64,000 nt of DNA. Origin: Owenia fusiformis. Taxonomy: Eukaryota > Annelida > Polychaeta > Sabellida > Oweniidae. Under the pieces are notes generated by a model. That model had not been told where the DNA came from, did no database searches, and saw only the letters and a list, made by a program, of their open reading frames with translations. The stretch covers positions 126,001 to 190,000 of the forward strand of contig CAIIXF020000346.1 in NCBI GenBank assembly GCA_903813345.2, in the 5' to 3' direction. A program made the translations under genes and the position numbers. This document shows, piece after piece, positions 1 through 13,098 of the stretch (positions are counted from its first letter, which is position 1; the number at the start of each line of letters is the position of its first letter).

Positions 1-313
1 TGATATGGAGTAATCTCATTTCGTGTAGACCAAATATGTTACCGATGGTACTTATCTGCTGTTCATATTCTATTAATGCACCTATAGCTATCTTTAAACA
101 ATGCGCAGTTGTATACTGGAAGCCAAAAACTGGTCAAAATATGATGAAAACAAGGGAAAAAAATCAAATATTTTTAATTATTTTCACTGTTTCAACCTGA
201 AATTCCCAGAACAAATGGGAAAATGTGTAAGATATCATGTAAAATCACAATGAACGTTATTAGATCTATAAATTTCCTTTAAAATTAGCAAATACAAATT
301 CAATGAATTGAAA

Positions 314-423
314 AAAACACTCGCACAGACACTCACACATACACAGAAATGCACATAGACACACATACACTCACACAAATACTCACATACACAGAAACGC
401 AAACAAACACTCTCATATACACA
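314..423. repeat. CA-rich degenerate simple repeat
   Basis: An imperfect run of CACA, CACTCACA and ATACACAGAAA words. It leaves a minus-strand frame open by composition only (Cys/Val-rich translation); no gene is supported here. Confidence 0.75.
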
Positions 424-531
424 GAAAATAGAAATAATACTCATTATATCTTCCAGATTGGACCCGAGAATATTGGACCCGAGAATCTTGGGCCGAGGTG
501 CGGCATATATTGACGGACCAGACGAACGGGG

Positions 532-669
532 GATCCAATGGTCAAACTGGCGTGTGAGGTCCAATGGTCAAACTGGCGTGTGAGGTCCAATGGTCAAACT
601 GGCGTGTGAGGTCCAATGGTCAAACTGGCGTGTGAGGTCCAATGGTCAAACTGGCGTGTGAGGTCCAAT
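532..669. repeat. 26-bp minisatellite, about five copies
   Basis: The unit begins GGTCCAATGG and ends GTGTGA. Copies start at 558, 584, 610 and 636 with no visible mismatch, preceded by one copy with a variant start and followed by a partial copy. The near-perfect identity suggests recent expansion or ongoing homogenisation. Confidence 0.95.
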
Positions 670-2018
670 TGAACGACTTCATCATATCATACTGGACCCA
701 CGTGTCAAGATTTGCCAGTCACACCTTTTAAATAATGGGGACCTTAAGCATGACACTGTTCCAATGAAACACTTCAATTTTGCCACAGGTGGAATTGAAG
801 TTCTTCCTCAAAGCAGGGCAACCCCGATAATCAATGAGTTGTGTGGCGTTGTTATATGACATTGCTAGGTAACAGAGCCCCGTTTGACTTCCCTAGAATG
901 TCTAACAACACTTGTCTTATACAGACAGGTTTAGACAAGGACACCCTGTCCATCATGTCCAAATACCTATCACATGTTAGGAAAACAAAAAAAACGTTCC
1001 AAAATGAACGCTCTGTTAATATTTTTCTTTTCAACTTTTTTCGGAAATGATTCAATAGCGTTAATTTTAGATGGTACATATTTTTATTGCCAAAAGTGTC
1101 AAAACTATCACATTGCCAAAAAAATGTACAGTGGTCAGAAAAAAGACAACTTTTTAAGTTTATGTCAATGTGTTTGCCCGACAGCTACTTATGGATACAT
1201 TCGGCCCTTATTATGCCGATGGTAAAAATAATTATTCAAAATAGTTATTCAATAGTACACACAATTTGACTTTTTGATTGATTGATTTTCTTTTTATTGT
1301 CACTGAAAGAAATTTAAGCGAGGTATCAATATCAATTCTAACCCAACAAATTGGTGTTCATATACGAAGCATACAATACTAAGCAAGGGTTCTTCTTATT
1401 GGATAGTTTTATTTGTAATTCATTTGTAAAAATGTCTGATTCCTCAAATAATATATTTCAGCACATATTTCTGAGTACACTCAGTACATACAGAAAAAGT
1501 TGTCAAGTTTCAGACTCTTGTGAACTTAAAGGCAAGATTAGCCAATTCCATTCCTATATGAGCTGACCTTAGCTTTTGCCAAATGCCGTCTCAAAAATGG
1601 AGACCATAACAATATGCCCTCTTTAAATTCATTTGGAGCAATAAACCAGACAAAATTAAAAGATGGGAGTATAATCTCAAAGAAGACCTGCTTATAGATT
1701 TGCTTATACCAGCTTCAAGCATAGAGCAAAAGATCCCAAAACTTGACTCTTATTGCTATAAAAATAAAAATAAGTTTACAAGAACATAGCATTAAAATCT
1801 ATGCTATAATTGATGTGAAAACTCAGTCACTCTAGGTATAATATTGAAAATGTATATTATCATAGTGTTTTTCCATCAATTGTCATGTTTCTCATCAATC
1901 TTAAGTTTATCAAGGATACAATTTCTGGGATACAGAAGACGAGGCAACAGCAATAAGTTATTTTCAACCCTGGATCAGAAAACAAAAAGTACCAGTTAAT
2001 TAATTATTTGTTCATGCA
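670..2018. other. No recognisable feature
   Basis: AT-rich sequence with short open frames only. None shows a recognised motif, and none is supported by a consistent splice context. Confidence 0.6.
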
Positions 2019-2023
2019 CATCA

Positions 2024-2216
2024 CCGTGGTGGATCCAGGAATTAACAGAGGGGGGGGGGCAAATCAAAAGAAATGCCCATAAGGCCTATTAATGCCTAAA
2101 AGGCCCATTAATTGAAGCCAAAACCACATTAAGGCCAAAAAAAGGCCCAATTTCCGAGGCCCAATTTTTTTTCTGTCAATTTTCCCCATGCCCTCCTCAT
2201 CCTGGATCCGACACTG
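2024..2216. mobile_element. hAT-like MITE with 5-bp target duplication
   Basis: The left end reads CCGTGGTGGATCCAGGA. The right end, reverse-complemented, reads CAGTGTCGGATCCAGGA, giving imperfect terminal inverted repeats around GGATCCAGGA. The 5-bp word CATCA lies directly outside both ends (2019-2023 and 2217-2221). The left end continues into a G-run and the right end has the complementary C-rich stretch. At 193 bp it is too short to code. The CAGNGGNGG-like ends and 5-bp duplication suggest a non-autonomous hAT-related element (inference). Confidence 0.7.
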
Positions 2217-2224
2217 CATCATGC

Positions 2225-3230
2225 ATCAAAGTAACGCAGCACAGCACAAAATGAGGGAACTATACTATGCCATGTGCCCAGATTTTAATACTTTTAAAGA
2301 TATCAGTGTACTGTACTTCAAAATCATTTTTTAAGTTGAATACTAGTGTACAAAGTTATAGCCCCTATAATAGTTTCTCATCTCAACATCCATGTTTGTT
2401 CGTCACAGTGGCAGAGAGTTCAATATTAATGTTAAAAAATTTATCCTAAAACCTAATTTGAATGTTATATAACTTAATTATTGGAATCTGAGTGCAATAT
2501 TTCTATTCTCCAGCAGCATGATTTTCCATGTTGTTTAAATTCCTCTGATTGACCATTCACAGGCAATGTAGGAAAAAATGAACAAATGTTTGTTTAGGAT
2601 TCATCATTTTCCTGATTAGAGGAGATGGTGAAAAGACATGTTATATTATACTCCAAAGGCAAGACTTTGGACCTGCTTGCCCAAGCTATGGTCCAGGTAC
2701 AGGTTGACCAGGTACAATATAACGCTACATATGGATGTAGGTTCCTGGTAAACCTAATAGACTACCTTCTTGGTGGAAAGTACTCTTGATTCCTACACTA
2801 GCCCACTGAAAAACTCAACAGTGGGTATTCTTCAAGGGGCTGTAATCAGCCCATTACAAATTCACCATTTTGTTTTTTTATGTTTTCCACAATTTTTCAA
2901 ACTGCATATCTGAAACATCTCATTGCTTCTATATATTCTACCATTGTTCTATGACGTCTTATTAATGATTGCTGTTATATTTTTCAAATCTTGAAAAAGA
3001 CTTGGGGATATAAATTGAAAGTTTTGATGTAAAAAAATCTCAAGAAATGCTGAGCCATAACATATTTTTACAGAATTTTTTACAGGGCCAGCATTATTTT
3101 TTAGGTCAATCAGCGCAAAAGAATATCATGAAGAAATTTTGTCCTCAACATGTGACCTTTGTTTCATACACATTTTCCTGTAAAATATCAATATCATTAC
3201 TTCTCTCATCTTTATTTTTCATTTTGATAT
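2225..3230. other. No recognisable feature
   Basis: AT-rich sequence between the MITE and the helicase remnant. No coding, RNA or repeat structure was recognised. Confidence 0.55.
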
Positions 3231-3235
3231 TTCCA

Positions 3236-3471
3236 GGTACCTGAATGAGTAAAACGCTACAATGGTGTAGACAGCAGAGATATCCACAATGCTTAAAAAA
3301 ATTCAAGCATTGAAGTCCCTTGACATAAAAGAAAACACTCCAGTTATGCTGATAAGCAATATCAATGTAGCAAAGGGACTGGTGAATGGTCAAAGTGGTT
3401 ACATTGTATCACCAGATGACATGCCAGTTGTTCGCTTTAAAGACGGCAAGATGAGGTCCTCAAACCCATAA
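3236..3471 (+). pseudogene. PIF1-like helicase, C-terminal exon remnant
   Basis: The translation contains the segment found after the last helicase motifs in PIF1-family proteins: KENTPVMLISN followed by AKGLVNGQSGYIV and MPVVRF. PIF1 relatives typically show LKVGAPVMLLRN..LVNGTRG..V here. The piece begins after a splice-acceptor-like TTTCCAG at 3235. Its first codons (VPE.VKRYNGVDSRD) match the expected LPG..Y.AVD segment but in another frame, so there is at least one stop and one frameshift. No Walker A or DE box occurs nearby, so this is a fragment. A related exon with the same left border lies at 37935. In its family PIF1 is an SF1B DNA helicase; in invertebrate genomes such copies are usually carried by mobile elements. 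Confidence 0.7.
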
Positions 3472-3524
3472 TGTTTTCAATTGCATAACATAAATAAAAC
3501 ATTATGTACTGATGTAGACAGGGA

Positions 3525-3690
3525 CACACTATGACTCCAAAACACATTACTCCGAAACCCATTACTCTGAAATCAACACTCTAAAACACAATACCCTGTA
3601 ATGTAATACTCCAAAACCCAATATTGCGAAGCCCATAAATCTGAAAGCCCATTGCTCTGAAATCAATACTCTGAAAGCCATTACTCTTGC
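3525..3690. repeat. Degenerate ~17-bp tandem repeat
   Basis: Repeated words of the type ACTCCGAAACCCATT and ACTCTGAAATCAAT occur about nine times with many substitutions. No coding potential was seen. Confidence 0.6.
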
Positions 3691-3699
3691 CAAGTTAGC

Positions 3700-5868
3700 G
3701 AATTAGCGCAGATATTGATATCAAGGAGTGGATTACACGATATCACAAAAATTCATAGAATGTTCTATTTATCCCATATTTCACCTTTAAAACTTAACAA
3801 AATATATCAAAACAACATCCATTCATTCATTCATCCCCATGATGTCATGAAATCACTTTGTAACAAAACACATCATATTAGTGGCAGTTTTCAAATCCCT
3901 GGCAAAGGTGATATCTTTGAAATATTTTCAGTATTCCACAGACATCACTTTTTCCATGCATTTGCAAAATATCATAAATATGTTTTCATGTTACCCAACA
4001 GAGCGGAACAAAGCTCAACTATGAGATGAAGAATAACAAATAGGTAAATAATTGAATTACCACTCCAAAAATATTAAATATGAGGGTTTAAAGAAAGAAT
4101 ATTGAATATGAGATTCAAAAAGTAGCAACTCATGTCTCACATTAACCGAACCCCAGATCCTCGATTTCATATATACTGTATATCAACGTTATTTACAGGG
4201 AGGATTAAATATGGAGGGTAAAGCAATGGTCAATACGATATTTCCAGAGGGAAAATCTTTTTACTCTAGAAGCGGAAGCTAACTTTTGCAATTAATAGAA
4301 ACTTGTTTTTTATAATATTTTTGTGTTCTATATTTGAGATGAAATAATATGAGATTCATTTCTACAAGAGGATGGAATGAATGTGAACTTGTATATTGAA
4401 CTATACTCCTTTTCTGAATAAATAGAAGAACATTTTATCCAAGCCAATTAAGGAAACCAAGGCCAATGAGTGTAATTTATGCCCAGTTAAACTAACACAA
4501 TAACTCCTATCCTCTGAAGCTAAAAACAGAAATAGTGACTTCAATTGAGAAAAATGTATCTCATGGGCTCCATATACATTTTGAGTGGCTGTCCGGCTTA
4601 TGTTAGATACTCCTGTTAATCTGAGATTGAAAATTATGTCAAGTTTAGTCCTCAGCCTCTCATAACCGATAACTTCGAGGTAATTGTGTTGTTACTGCAA
4701 AAACCTCTATTTCTTCATCACAAATCTACCATCTTTTGGATCTGTCAAAACCCCTCATTTCATGTTAATTTCCAGACTTTTTCTTTTGCCATCATTAAAT
4801 ATATATATTCAACTTGTTATTCAGAATATTTAAAAAACTTTTCATGATGTTTTATTATTTTCACACCTTTGAAAAAATGAATAAGTCAGAGAATGGCCTC
4901 TTAATGGCATGTCCCCTTTGATCAACCAAATTATTCAAAAGTTAAATGTGTTTCCACATGGGCTTTTTTCACACTTTACACATCAATTCACCATTACAAA
5001 TTGTTTCAGGATCTAGAGACATCTACCAGTACAGTTCTACAAGTTCAGTTTCTACTTAAAATGAAGTAGGTTTCAAAGGTCCAATAGTAAGTAATATACT
5101 GTTGTAGCATAGTACTTTCATTGTTGTTACTACCACAAGTGTCGTGCCTAAAATACAGTAAAATTGATACTTAAATGGTGGTTATTCTGAAAACTGGCCA
5201 TTTAGGAAATCAACTTTATATCTCTTTAAAATTAAGGCCTTTTCGAAACTGCATTGAGAAAATGGTGAATATGAAGAGGTTAGTACAAGAAGCGATGGGA
5301 GATAGTTGGACACTTTTTTACACAGATACTATTTATCAACGAATCCCTTTGATTTTCTCACCAGTGATAGTTCATTCAATGAACTATCAAATCTGAAGAT
5401 TTGAAGACAAAATATGTAATGAATGTTGATATATCCTTATTTCCGTGAAGAAGGTACAGGTACCGCATGTATGTATGTATAATTCTACGTAGTGAAATGT
5501 AGCATACTAGGAAGTTATGGTGTTAAAACAAAACTATAAGGGGATATTGATGAAATGAAGGGCATCATGTTCATCTAAAAAATCTGCATGCTCCAAATAA
5601 ACGTAGGTCAACACGACATAGAAAAAATGTATGATAAATGTATACATCTACAATGTATGGTTAAATTATAAATGTACTATATTATCAAAAATAGGTGGAA
5701 ATTCTAATATATCTCAACGTATGACTTTTTATATAATTTGCCAATTTGAACAAGGGTAGATTATGTGGTAAATAAATAAAACTTGTGACATATAGAGATT
5801 CATGAATATGGTGTTCAATAGGATTTACCACTTCATATTGTTGCTGATTTATAGTTGATGTTTTACAT
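3700..5868. other. No recognisable feature
   Basis: AT-rich, with only short unsupported open frames. A small ATGTATGTATGT run lies near 5468. Confidence 0.55.
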
Positions 5869-5869
5869 T

Positions 5870-6130
5870 TGCAGACAAACGACCAGCGCTTCTCACAGTT
5901 GAGGACCGATGAGGAAAGGGATCTATGGAAAGGTGTCCATAACAAATCATGTCGGATGAACAGTTGGATTCAGACAACAGAGTGGTGACACTGAGAAGAC
6001 CTGGATGGAGGACTGAGGAATTTAATAGGTTAATAGATACATTAGACTGCAGGTTGAAAGACAAAAGGACATCAGTGTATAGACGCATGAGAGGAGAAGA
6101 GTGCGACAGACCTATACCAAAAAAGCTCAT
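5870..6130 (+). pseudogene. Exon of a transposon-type protein (C-terminal RRPxWR region)
   Basis: An open frame from the ATG at 5949 reads MSDEQLDSDNRVVTLRRPGW, then RTEEFNRLIDTLDCRL, and ends near CDRPIPKK. The pattern (acidic start, RRPxWR(S/T)EE, a helical L..LD..L stretch, RPIP) resembles the C-terminal tail of uncharacterised repeat-encoded proteins common in invertebrate genomes. Upstream, 5873-5947 is also open but in another frame, so the region may be frameshifted. No neighbouring exon was recognised. The family is inferred from memory of its general pattern; a host-gene exon cannot be excluded. Confidence 0.4.
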
Positions 6131-6600
6131 CTCATTCCCCATATTGTCCAACTATAAAATTTGTTGGTTGCATAGGATGACATAGTTACAAGTTTTGACA
6201 AAACATATCACATTTGAATTCAAATAGTCCTCACTTTTTTTATATCACTCCTTCTCATCACATGAGACTGAGATACCAAATTTGCATTGTACAGAGTGCT
6301 TATTTTATGTGCGCCAAGTATTTCATGCAGGTTCTGTATGCATACACAATTTGTGCAATAACCAGAAAGCATATGGTTCCCTACTAGTCCATCTCAAGCT
6401 TTCTTTATTTCGTTTTTTCTTGCATGGTCAGCTTATAATCACTGTGAACAACATTTGAACCTTTTACAACCTCCGTTAATTGCATTCCAATTGTAATTAT
6501 TTTAGTTCTTTTGGCATTGTTCCACAGCTGGATGACTCTCAATGCAGCTCGCTTCATTCAAGATGGTTGTCAAGATACAGTACACATCATGCCTAAGATC
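6130..6600. other. No recognisable feature
   Basis: AT-rich sequence separating the exon-like frame from a GC-rich repeat; nothing recognisable. Confidence 0.5.
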
Positions 6601-6611
6601 ACACCGGCATG

Positions 6612-6766
6612 CTCCCATCGGCGCGTCGATAGGCTCTTAGTCGGCAGGCCGGTCGGCACGTCGATAGGCACTAGTCGGCACGCCGATAGGCATCGGCATA
6701 GTATAGTTTACCGCCGATCGGCACAGTCATCCGGGACGCATACCAATCGGCACTACCCATCGACTT
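6612..6766. repeat. GC-rich CGGCACG/CCGATAGGC repeat
   Basis: Words such as GTCGGCACGCCGATAGG and GTCGGCACGTCGATAGG recur with inversions (CCGATCGG, TCGGC/GCCGA). The local GC content contrasts sharply with the surroundings. It may be a remnant of a palindromic mobile element; no target duplication was identified. Confidence 0.55.
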
Positions 6767-6779
6767 TGTCATAAATATT

Positions 6780-9700
6780 ACTGTAGCAACATAAAACATT
6801 GCTCATCGCCGAAGACGATTATATTTATTTTTATTATATTTATAATGAGACATTAAGCCATGTAATATATCGCAGGATAAAAGTCTCGGATTTAAAAATG
6901 TATTTTACTGTTCATGTCTCTCTAGGTAATCTCAGTTTTACTAGAAGTGGGGTCGGTGTGAAAGACTACGTCTATTTGAACAAGGAGACAATTTGCTTTT
7001 GTTTCTCGGGAGTCACGGGTCTCTCAGTCTAAGATGGTTCCAAATTCCTATTTATGTTGTGATATTGATATGTGAACGGTTGGGGCATAATAAGCATGAC
7101 GCAACTTGGCCCAACATCCAAGTGTCATAATTGTTTTATTCTTTTCGGAACGTTCGTTTTTCACTGTAGGTCTAGTTCAAGGTCAGGACTATGGGAACGA
7201 AAAATGATTATGCACACTTTCCTAAGGTAGGGCCCTAGTGCTACCTTTCTACCAGCAGAATATCCTAGCTTCTTTGCACATATCTTTATTGTCAAATCTT
7301 TATCACCTTGAAGTCTATGCTTGGCATGTTGGAAGTGAGTTTCACTCTAAAAACTAGCTAGCTAAGAAAAGGTAAGCTTAGGTAGGCTAGGCCTACATGT
7401 ATTCTATGAAAATATAGCTCTAGACTATTTGCGAAAATCATGGAAAAAATATAAACTCCCGGTGTATAGCCTAAATACATTTTTTGTTGGTGCTTTATTT
7501 AAAAATCCTAGATATATCGCTGAACAATTAAAACTCCTATAGTCTAGTAAAAGCCACTATGCGCGGGGCAGCAAGCTATTCCAATCAGTACAATGAGGCT
7601 ATTGTTAAGTTCAAAAACCTAAACAGTTTACAAAGTACATGGACTTATGTCATAATTGCTTACTCTATTTTTCAGATAGCAGTCCCTACTACTGAGTAGT
7701 AAAATCTACAACTTGAAAAATCTTCTAAAGATCTACCCCTCGGCCTACTGAGTTATAAAGTAAAACGTAAGTCAGTCTCAGTCATAAACAAAATATTCTC
7801 GGGACATTTAGATATAGCTCTACTTAGATATAATAATGCACTTAGTATGCACTAAGTATGCACTTAGAGTTTGCTTTTTCTTGCTAAGTTCCATTACAAC
7901 TTTTGGTCCTTTCCCTTTGGCACTAGTGCTTATATATTTATTTGGTCACTAGCAAAAAGTGTTGACATTTTGTTATGGTCTTTTAAGGTGGTGACACTTT
8001 GTCATTTTAATGCCTTGTTATTATTAATGTCTTGGGAAAATATAATTCAAATTGTGATCAAGTGAAAAACGATATTTCCATGCTAATTGCTATTTTTGTT
8101 TAAAATCATTTCCAGCCTAATTTCATCTATCCAGTAAATCATGCCATCTTTTGGTACTAAGAAGTTGCTTTCCTGGACGAATTGTCTCAGTATATTATTC
8201 AAATAGTTAGTTTTAAAGATTAATATATAATCTCTGTTGAAATATGTATTTTTCATATACCGTTTGTAATTTTGAAGTTATTAGGAGTTTAAGGAAAGAC
8301 TCAAGATATTTTTGCAAATTTCAACAGCCTTGGATTTCATTCCTTTGTTTCTTTACAACATTTTCACTTAGGTTCAAATGTACATTCGTACATTCGAATT
8401 CGTAGCTGACTTACTTTACCATATGCCCACCCTCACAGCCCAAGTAGCTTTACTGTCAGGTAAATTTCCACTCTTGTTATTTGATTTATATTTGTTGTAT
8501 GTGTAAGGTCAATACAACATTTTGTAAGGTCCACTTGACCCTATTGACCATATTGAACAAGTCATGCTTTGCGTGTTTTGATGTTTAGATAATGCTTCAG
8601 GCATTGTGTGGGGAAATAAAGTTTATTTAATAAAGTCGATTGGAGAGGAGGCCCCCTAAGATGGATTATAACAAATCATCAAATGAAGCAACCATAACTC
8701 TCCAGATGTAAATGAAATGATATCGTGATGACAAGATTTATCTAAGAACTTCCAAAATGGCCACCAGAATGCAAGATGCCAACAGGGCATGAGCCAGGGG
8801 TTCCATGAGCGCTACACAGCAGAAGGAAAAGGATTCCTTGGAAGAAAAGTCACAACTGATGAGACATGAATTCTTTCCTGATTTTGATTCTAACATGGGA
8901 AAAGAATATAATGATTAATTTTTGAACATCAAAATTATTGATGAAATGTTCCAAGAAATGTGTTTATAAATAATTATATGGTCCATCTGTCTTTAGCACT
9001 TCCAACAGACATATCAAAATCACAGGACAAAGAGAGTACGCTATCTTACATTTCTGACTTCATCCCGAATCCGTGGATCAAACAGTTAAAAGGACGCAAT
9101 TCTGAAGTATTAGTCAAATGCATGAATTTGTGGAAAATTGAGAGAGCGTTAAATTGTAAAAAACTGTGATAACACAAAAATAATGATTCAAAAATATAAC
9201 TGAAACAAGTCTGCAAGCATCATTAATGAGCCCTTTTTAAAATTCTATACAATAGTTAACTTCTACAAGGAGCATCTGACCTCTGAGGTGAAGGTCAAAA
9301 TATATATTTTTGATATAAATATGGTAGTGTAAATATTTTAAATGATACAAAATATATTTTATGTTGCTGCCTGTGTCTGCATAACTTAAATCAATTTTCA
9401 TTGAACTCATGTTTTCACAGAAAGACTGAATATTTTAAAGCTGCGCGTTCGTGGTGATACAATTTTAACTTTGTGGAATATTTCCCGTAGCACATGCTGA
9501 AACATGTAATAACTGATAATATAATGTTTCCATAAGATTAAGAAATTATAATGATTTCAATTTACTCACATGCAATTAGTTATGTAAATCTCATGAAAGT
9601 TATTAATGCAAGTGTTTATTGAGTTTCAATGCCGTATCTCAAGGACTTTTCCTTGTAGGAGTCAAGGGAGTTATCTGAAGTCGCATATGGGTCAAGAAAA

Positions 9701-10360
9701 TTCAAAAAAGATATATTAGCTGCTTAATCACTAATTTTGAAAAATCACAAGTACATTGTTTTTTAATTTCACAAGCAACTGTACTTGTGAAAACATTTTT
9801 AAAAACAGTGAAGCCCAGAGTTATAGGGCATATTTGAATGAACTTTTTGGACAATTTTCTCCAAAGGATGGTTAAAACAAGGCAAATCTAGCAGCACACT
9901 TAGGAAAGCTAGAAAAGATGGTTCATTAAACTGTTAAAAGGTCAGCAATTTGGAGCAATATACGCTGGCCATCTTTTGAAGAATGGAACAATATGAGAGA
10001 TATTTAAAATTTTCCCTTTGGTTACATATGATGAAATGAAATTAACAGGCCAGGAAACCAACACACTTCTTCTGGAAATAGAGGATAATATTGTATGCAA
10101 ATCCAAGTAATAGAGGATAATAAAATGCCCATCCCCCATTATGCCCATAAGTGGCTTCCTAGGTCATATGAATGATGCACAAACATTTGAGCATGGTGAT
10201 CCTGGAAATTATCGCTTGATACGATTGTAATATGATAACGAACCAGAAAACAGCGTTGTAAATGTGAGGTCATATATGCCCAAATGTTGTTCTAGTTATT
10301 GTGACGTCACAAATTATATTATATCATTATTGCATTTATATAAAATATATTTTAAATTAA
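6780..10360. other. Long stretch without recognisable feature
   Basis: Both strands show only short open frames and scattered AT-rich sequence. No domain, RNA gene or ordered repeat was recognised. Confidence 0.5.
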
Positions 10361-10369
10361 TCTAATTAG

Positions 10370-11110
10370 GAGGACTGGCCACTGTTTTGTGTCCACATGG
10401 TATCGTCTATGGGATGGAAAGTCTACTCAGGGGGAAAGTCTACTCAGGGGCGAAAGTCCTAGGATCACATAGATTTGCTGAGATCCTTTCATCACCAATC
10501 AAACGTCATCCAAATAGACATACGGGGAATGTTGCCGACGCATGGCAACAGAACAGTTCCACATATGTTCCACCCCAATGATGGCATGCCTGTCCAATTT
10601 ACCGAACAAGAGGCAAAGAAAGCAAGAGAGGCAAAGAAAGCAAGGGAGGCAAAATGACCATATACGTTTTTGCCATGCCTAGATGTGCCTAGTGATGAAC
10701 CTGAAGGAGGAGACTCTCATCCTTTAACAAATTCTTCCATGCAACTATCGTTGTTTGATTAGTTTCACCAAAATAATTCAAAGCTGGAGACAGAGCAACT
10801 GCGTAAACCGTCACTCTTAACACAAATCGCTGGAAAGGTGGATACACAAGTATGTGAAACGCTAAACAGTTTGCTGGTGAAAGATTTATACTTCAGGAAT
10901 TCTATGGATCCTGTGAATCCTCTATTCTCATTGAGGCTTAATCTGCATTCTATTAATACAGACTTGAACAAGAGTATGTTAAAGCGTTTGAAGCGTGCAC
11001 ATGGTGAAAATATAAAAAAGGATGAATTCGGAAGATATGTCCATGCATTCAGTGGGAATATTGAAATGTCGAACAAATCAGATGTACCGACAAGCAGTGA
11101 ATCAACTGTA
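10370..11110 (+). pseudogene. KDZ/HMGXB3-like transposase, 3' portion, decayed
   Basis: The first frame reads ..VLCPHGIVYGMESLLRG.., matching the CPHG.vY..kfLLRaEs segment of a widespread animal repeat-encoded family related to the KDZ transposase part of HMGXB3. A second frame (from about 10475) gives NVIQIDIRGMLPTHGNR and MFHPNDGMP, where relatives have NVVvYD.a..la.H.N and MFrPHdGr. A third gives LSLFD.FHQNNSKLETEQLR, LLTQIAGKVDTQVCETLNSL and FRNSMDPVNPLFSLRLNLH, matching the LYDrFH..N and inTq.aEql....nyFln...p..H.Fl.r....h pattern. At least two frameshifts and one stop (in LFD*FHQ) separate these blocks, so the gene is dead. The frame continues to about 11140, ending in a GTAAGG-like donor. 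The KDZ assignment is an inference from motif memory. Confidence 0.6.
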
Positions 11111-11199
11111 CCACGGGGTTTAAATAAACCTGCTAAGGTAACCATTTCCTTAAAAAAATATTTAATGCAAATTAATTCGCGTACTGTTACATGTTAATT

Positions 11200-13090
11200 T
11201 TTGATATGAAGCATTTAATTATCAAAATTAGGCATGCATTTCCTTTTTAGATAACTTTTAACTGATTTTTTAAATGTAAGTTATTTTGGTTAATAAAATG
11301 GCCTAATATGTAAAACACTGTTTTGAAGAAATAACTAAAGAATAATTCAACTCTTCATTTACTGATGAAAAGCAGTCCCCATGGTAGATGTGATGTCAAT
11401 TGAAATACCATGTTACGAAATATAGTACGTTCAAGACTATTATAAATAATCTAATAATTATTAGTTGAATGCAGGGTGGGGCAATAAAAATTGGATTTTT
11501 TTTTATTTATCCAACTCTCTTTATTATTGCAAGTCAATCCACAAAAATCCAGGTAATGATTAAATGATTATTTGTGAAATTTTAACATGTTAAAGATAAA
11601 AATATGAATGTATAATACTTTTTAGCTTGTCAATTTTAGGTTCAATGATCAAATCAATGCCAGCGTGAGAGTCAGGATGGAGGAGTTGGAAGGGCATAGA
11701 GCTCAGCTATGAAGTTATGCTATGAAGACATTCAACGTGAGTAAATCTGAAAATATTTCTGAAGTTGTTTATTCATGCACTGCAATTATAAGCTCCATAT
11801 TGTTTGTTATAGTATTTCATGAAACAATGAAAAATTTACCAAAGTAGGCCTCTAGTTACCATCTGGTATATAGGAGTTCATTTTTAGTTTGTTTCATTAT
11901 CTTATGTAAAATTCTCTTCAGGGTAAAGCCTTTTTTTATCTTGAACTACTGCTTAAATAAGTGTTTCTTTTTGTGCTCAGATGCAGTGAAGAGAAGATAC
12001 CAAGTTGCAAGAACCAGCTTTCTTCAGCAGAATAGAGATGCAACACAAAAATAGCAGTAAAGAACAAGAAGAAAATGACATCAAAATTGCGTCACGTAAG
12101 TAGTTATATTTTCTTAGACAATAATAATTCAACGACATAATTGAGGATCCTTCAAATAGCTTAACCAAAAATACAACAAAATATTTTTAAATCTTTTAAA
12201 TCAACTGAATTGTCCCTTAGTTGTGGCCGAAGAACTAGCCGTTTTGTTGTAGTTTAAATGGATGTTTGTGCATATAAGTCCGTGATTGGTGCGATATATG
12301 TTAGAAAAGTCCGCAACTTTTGATGATTGTTGAACTTGTAATTCATAATCTAGAATTGTATACCCCAAGAGCAAGTACTATTTCATCAATGCAAAGACTG
12401 GGGAGAAGTGGTGGGAATTTAAGGGAGTTCAACTAATTCAGAAGAGAGTAGCAATTCAGACTGATGAGGCTGGGAAGGATGGGATATGTACAATATGCTG
12501 ATGGACATTGTGAATTTTAGTGTATGCTTAATAAGCCAGAAATATTATTATATATGTAAATGGGACATTTACTTGTTTAATTAAGATGGAAGCACCATTT
12601 AAAGAGTATTTCATATTTTCAAGATGTAATTTTATAATTGTTTTTGAATTTCCCACCATTTCACATTATAATTTGTTTATCGATCATGTGACAAATAACC
12701 CCGCCACTATTGCAGCATTTTGCCACTTCAACATTGACAATGGGATATTTGACCAGACAACACCTACAGTAAGTTTTTCTTGTATTTTATATCATAAACC
12801 CTCAATAAGGTTCCTCAACCACCAACAACCATAATTAATTGATGAAGATGTTATTATCTCCATTTCAAAGTAAAGATATGTTATTTTATTGTATTTTGAG
12901 TGTTTGAACTCACAAGAGAGATTTTGTATTTCATGCCCAAATTGTAACAACTATGTATTTTGAACATTCAATTTGTGCTTATCATTAGGTAACTAGTATT
13001 TCCTTCAAAACTCTTAATCTATAATTTAGAAACATAAAAACAATGTATTCAATGTCTCTGATAGACTATTATTTTTGAAACCTCAATTTG
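11200..13090. other. Exon-like islands, no recognised family
   Basis: Short coding-like islands with splice-like borders occur: about 11639-11732 (reads RFNDQINASVRVRMEELEGH, then GTGAGT), about 11981-12093 (AVKRRYQVARTSFLQQNRDA, then GTAAGT), about 12370-12500 (KYYFINAKTGEKWWEFKGVQ) and the open frame 12586-12834. They may be upstream exons of the MULE-type element whose C-terminus follows. None was recognised on its own. Confidence 0.35.
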
Positions 13091-13098
13091 TATTCAGG

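Noticed and set aside
532-669. Possible CRISPR-like regular repeat
   Set aside because: The 26-bp units are directly adjacent with no spacers; the context is eukaryotic.
12586-12834. 82-residue frame repeated at 16127 as a conserved gene
   Set aside because: Its conservation is explained by the tandem duplication, and the intervening introns are just as similar. At most it is an exon of the MULE-type element.
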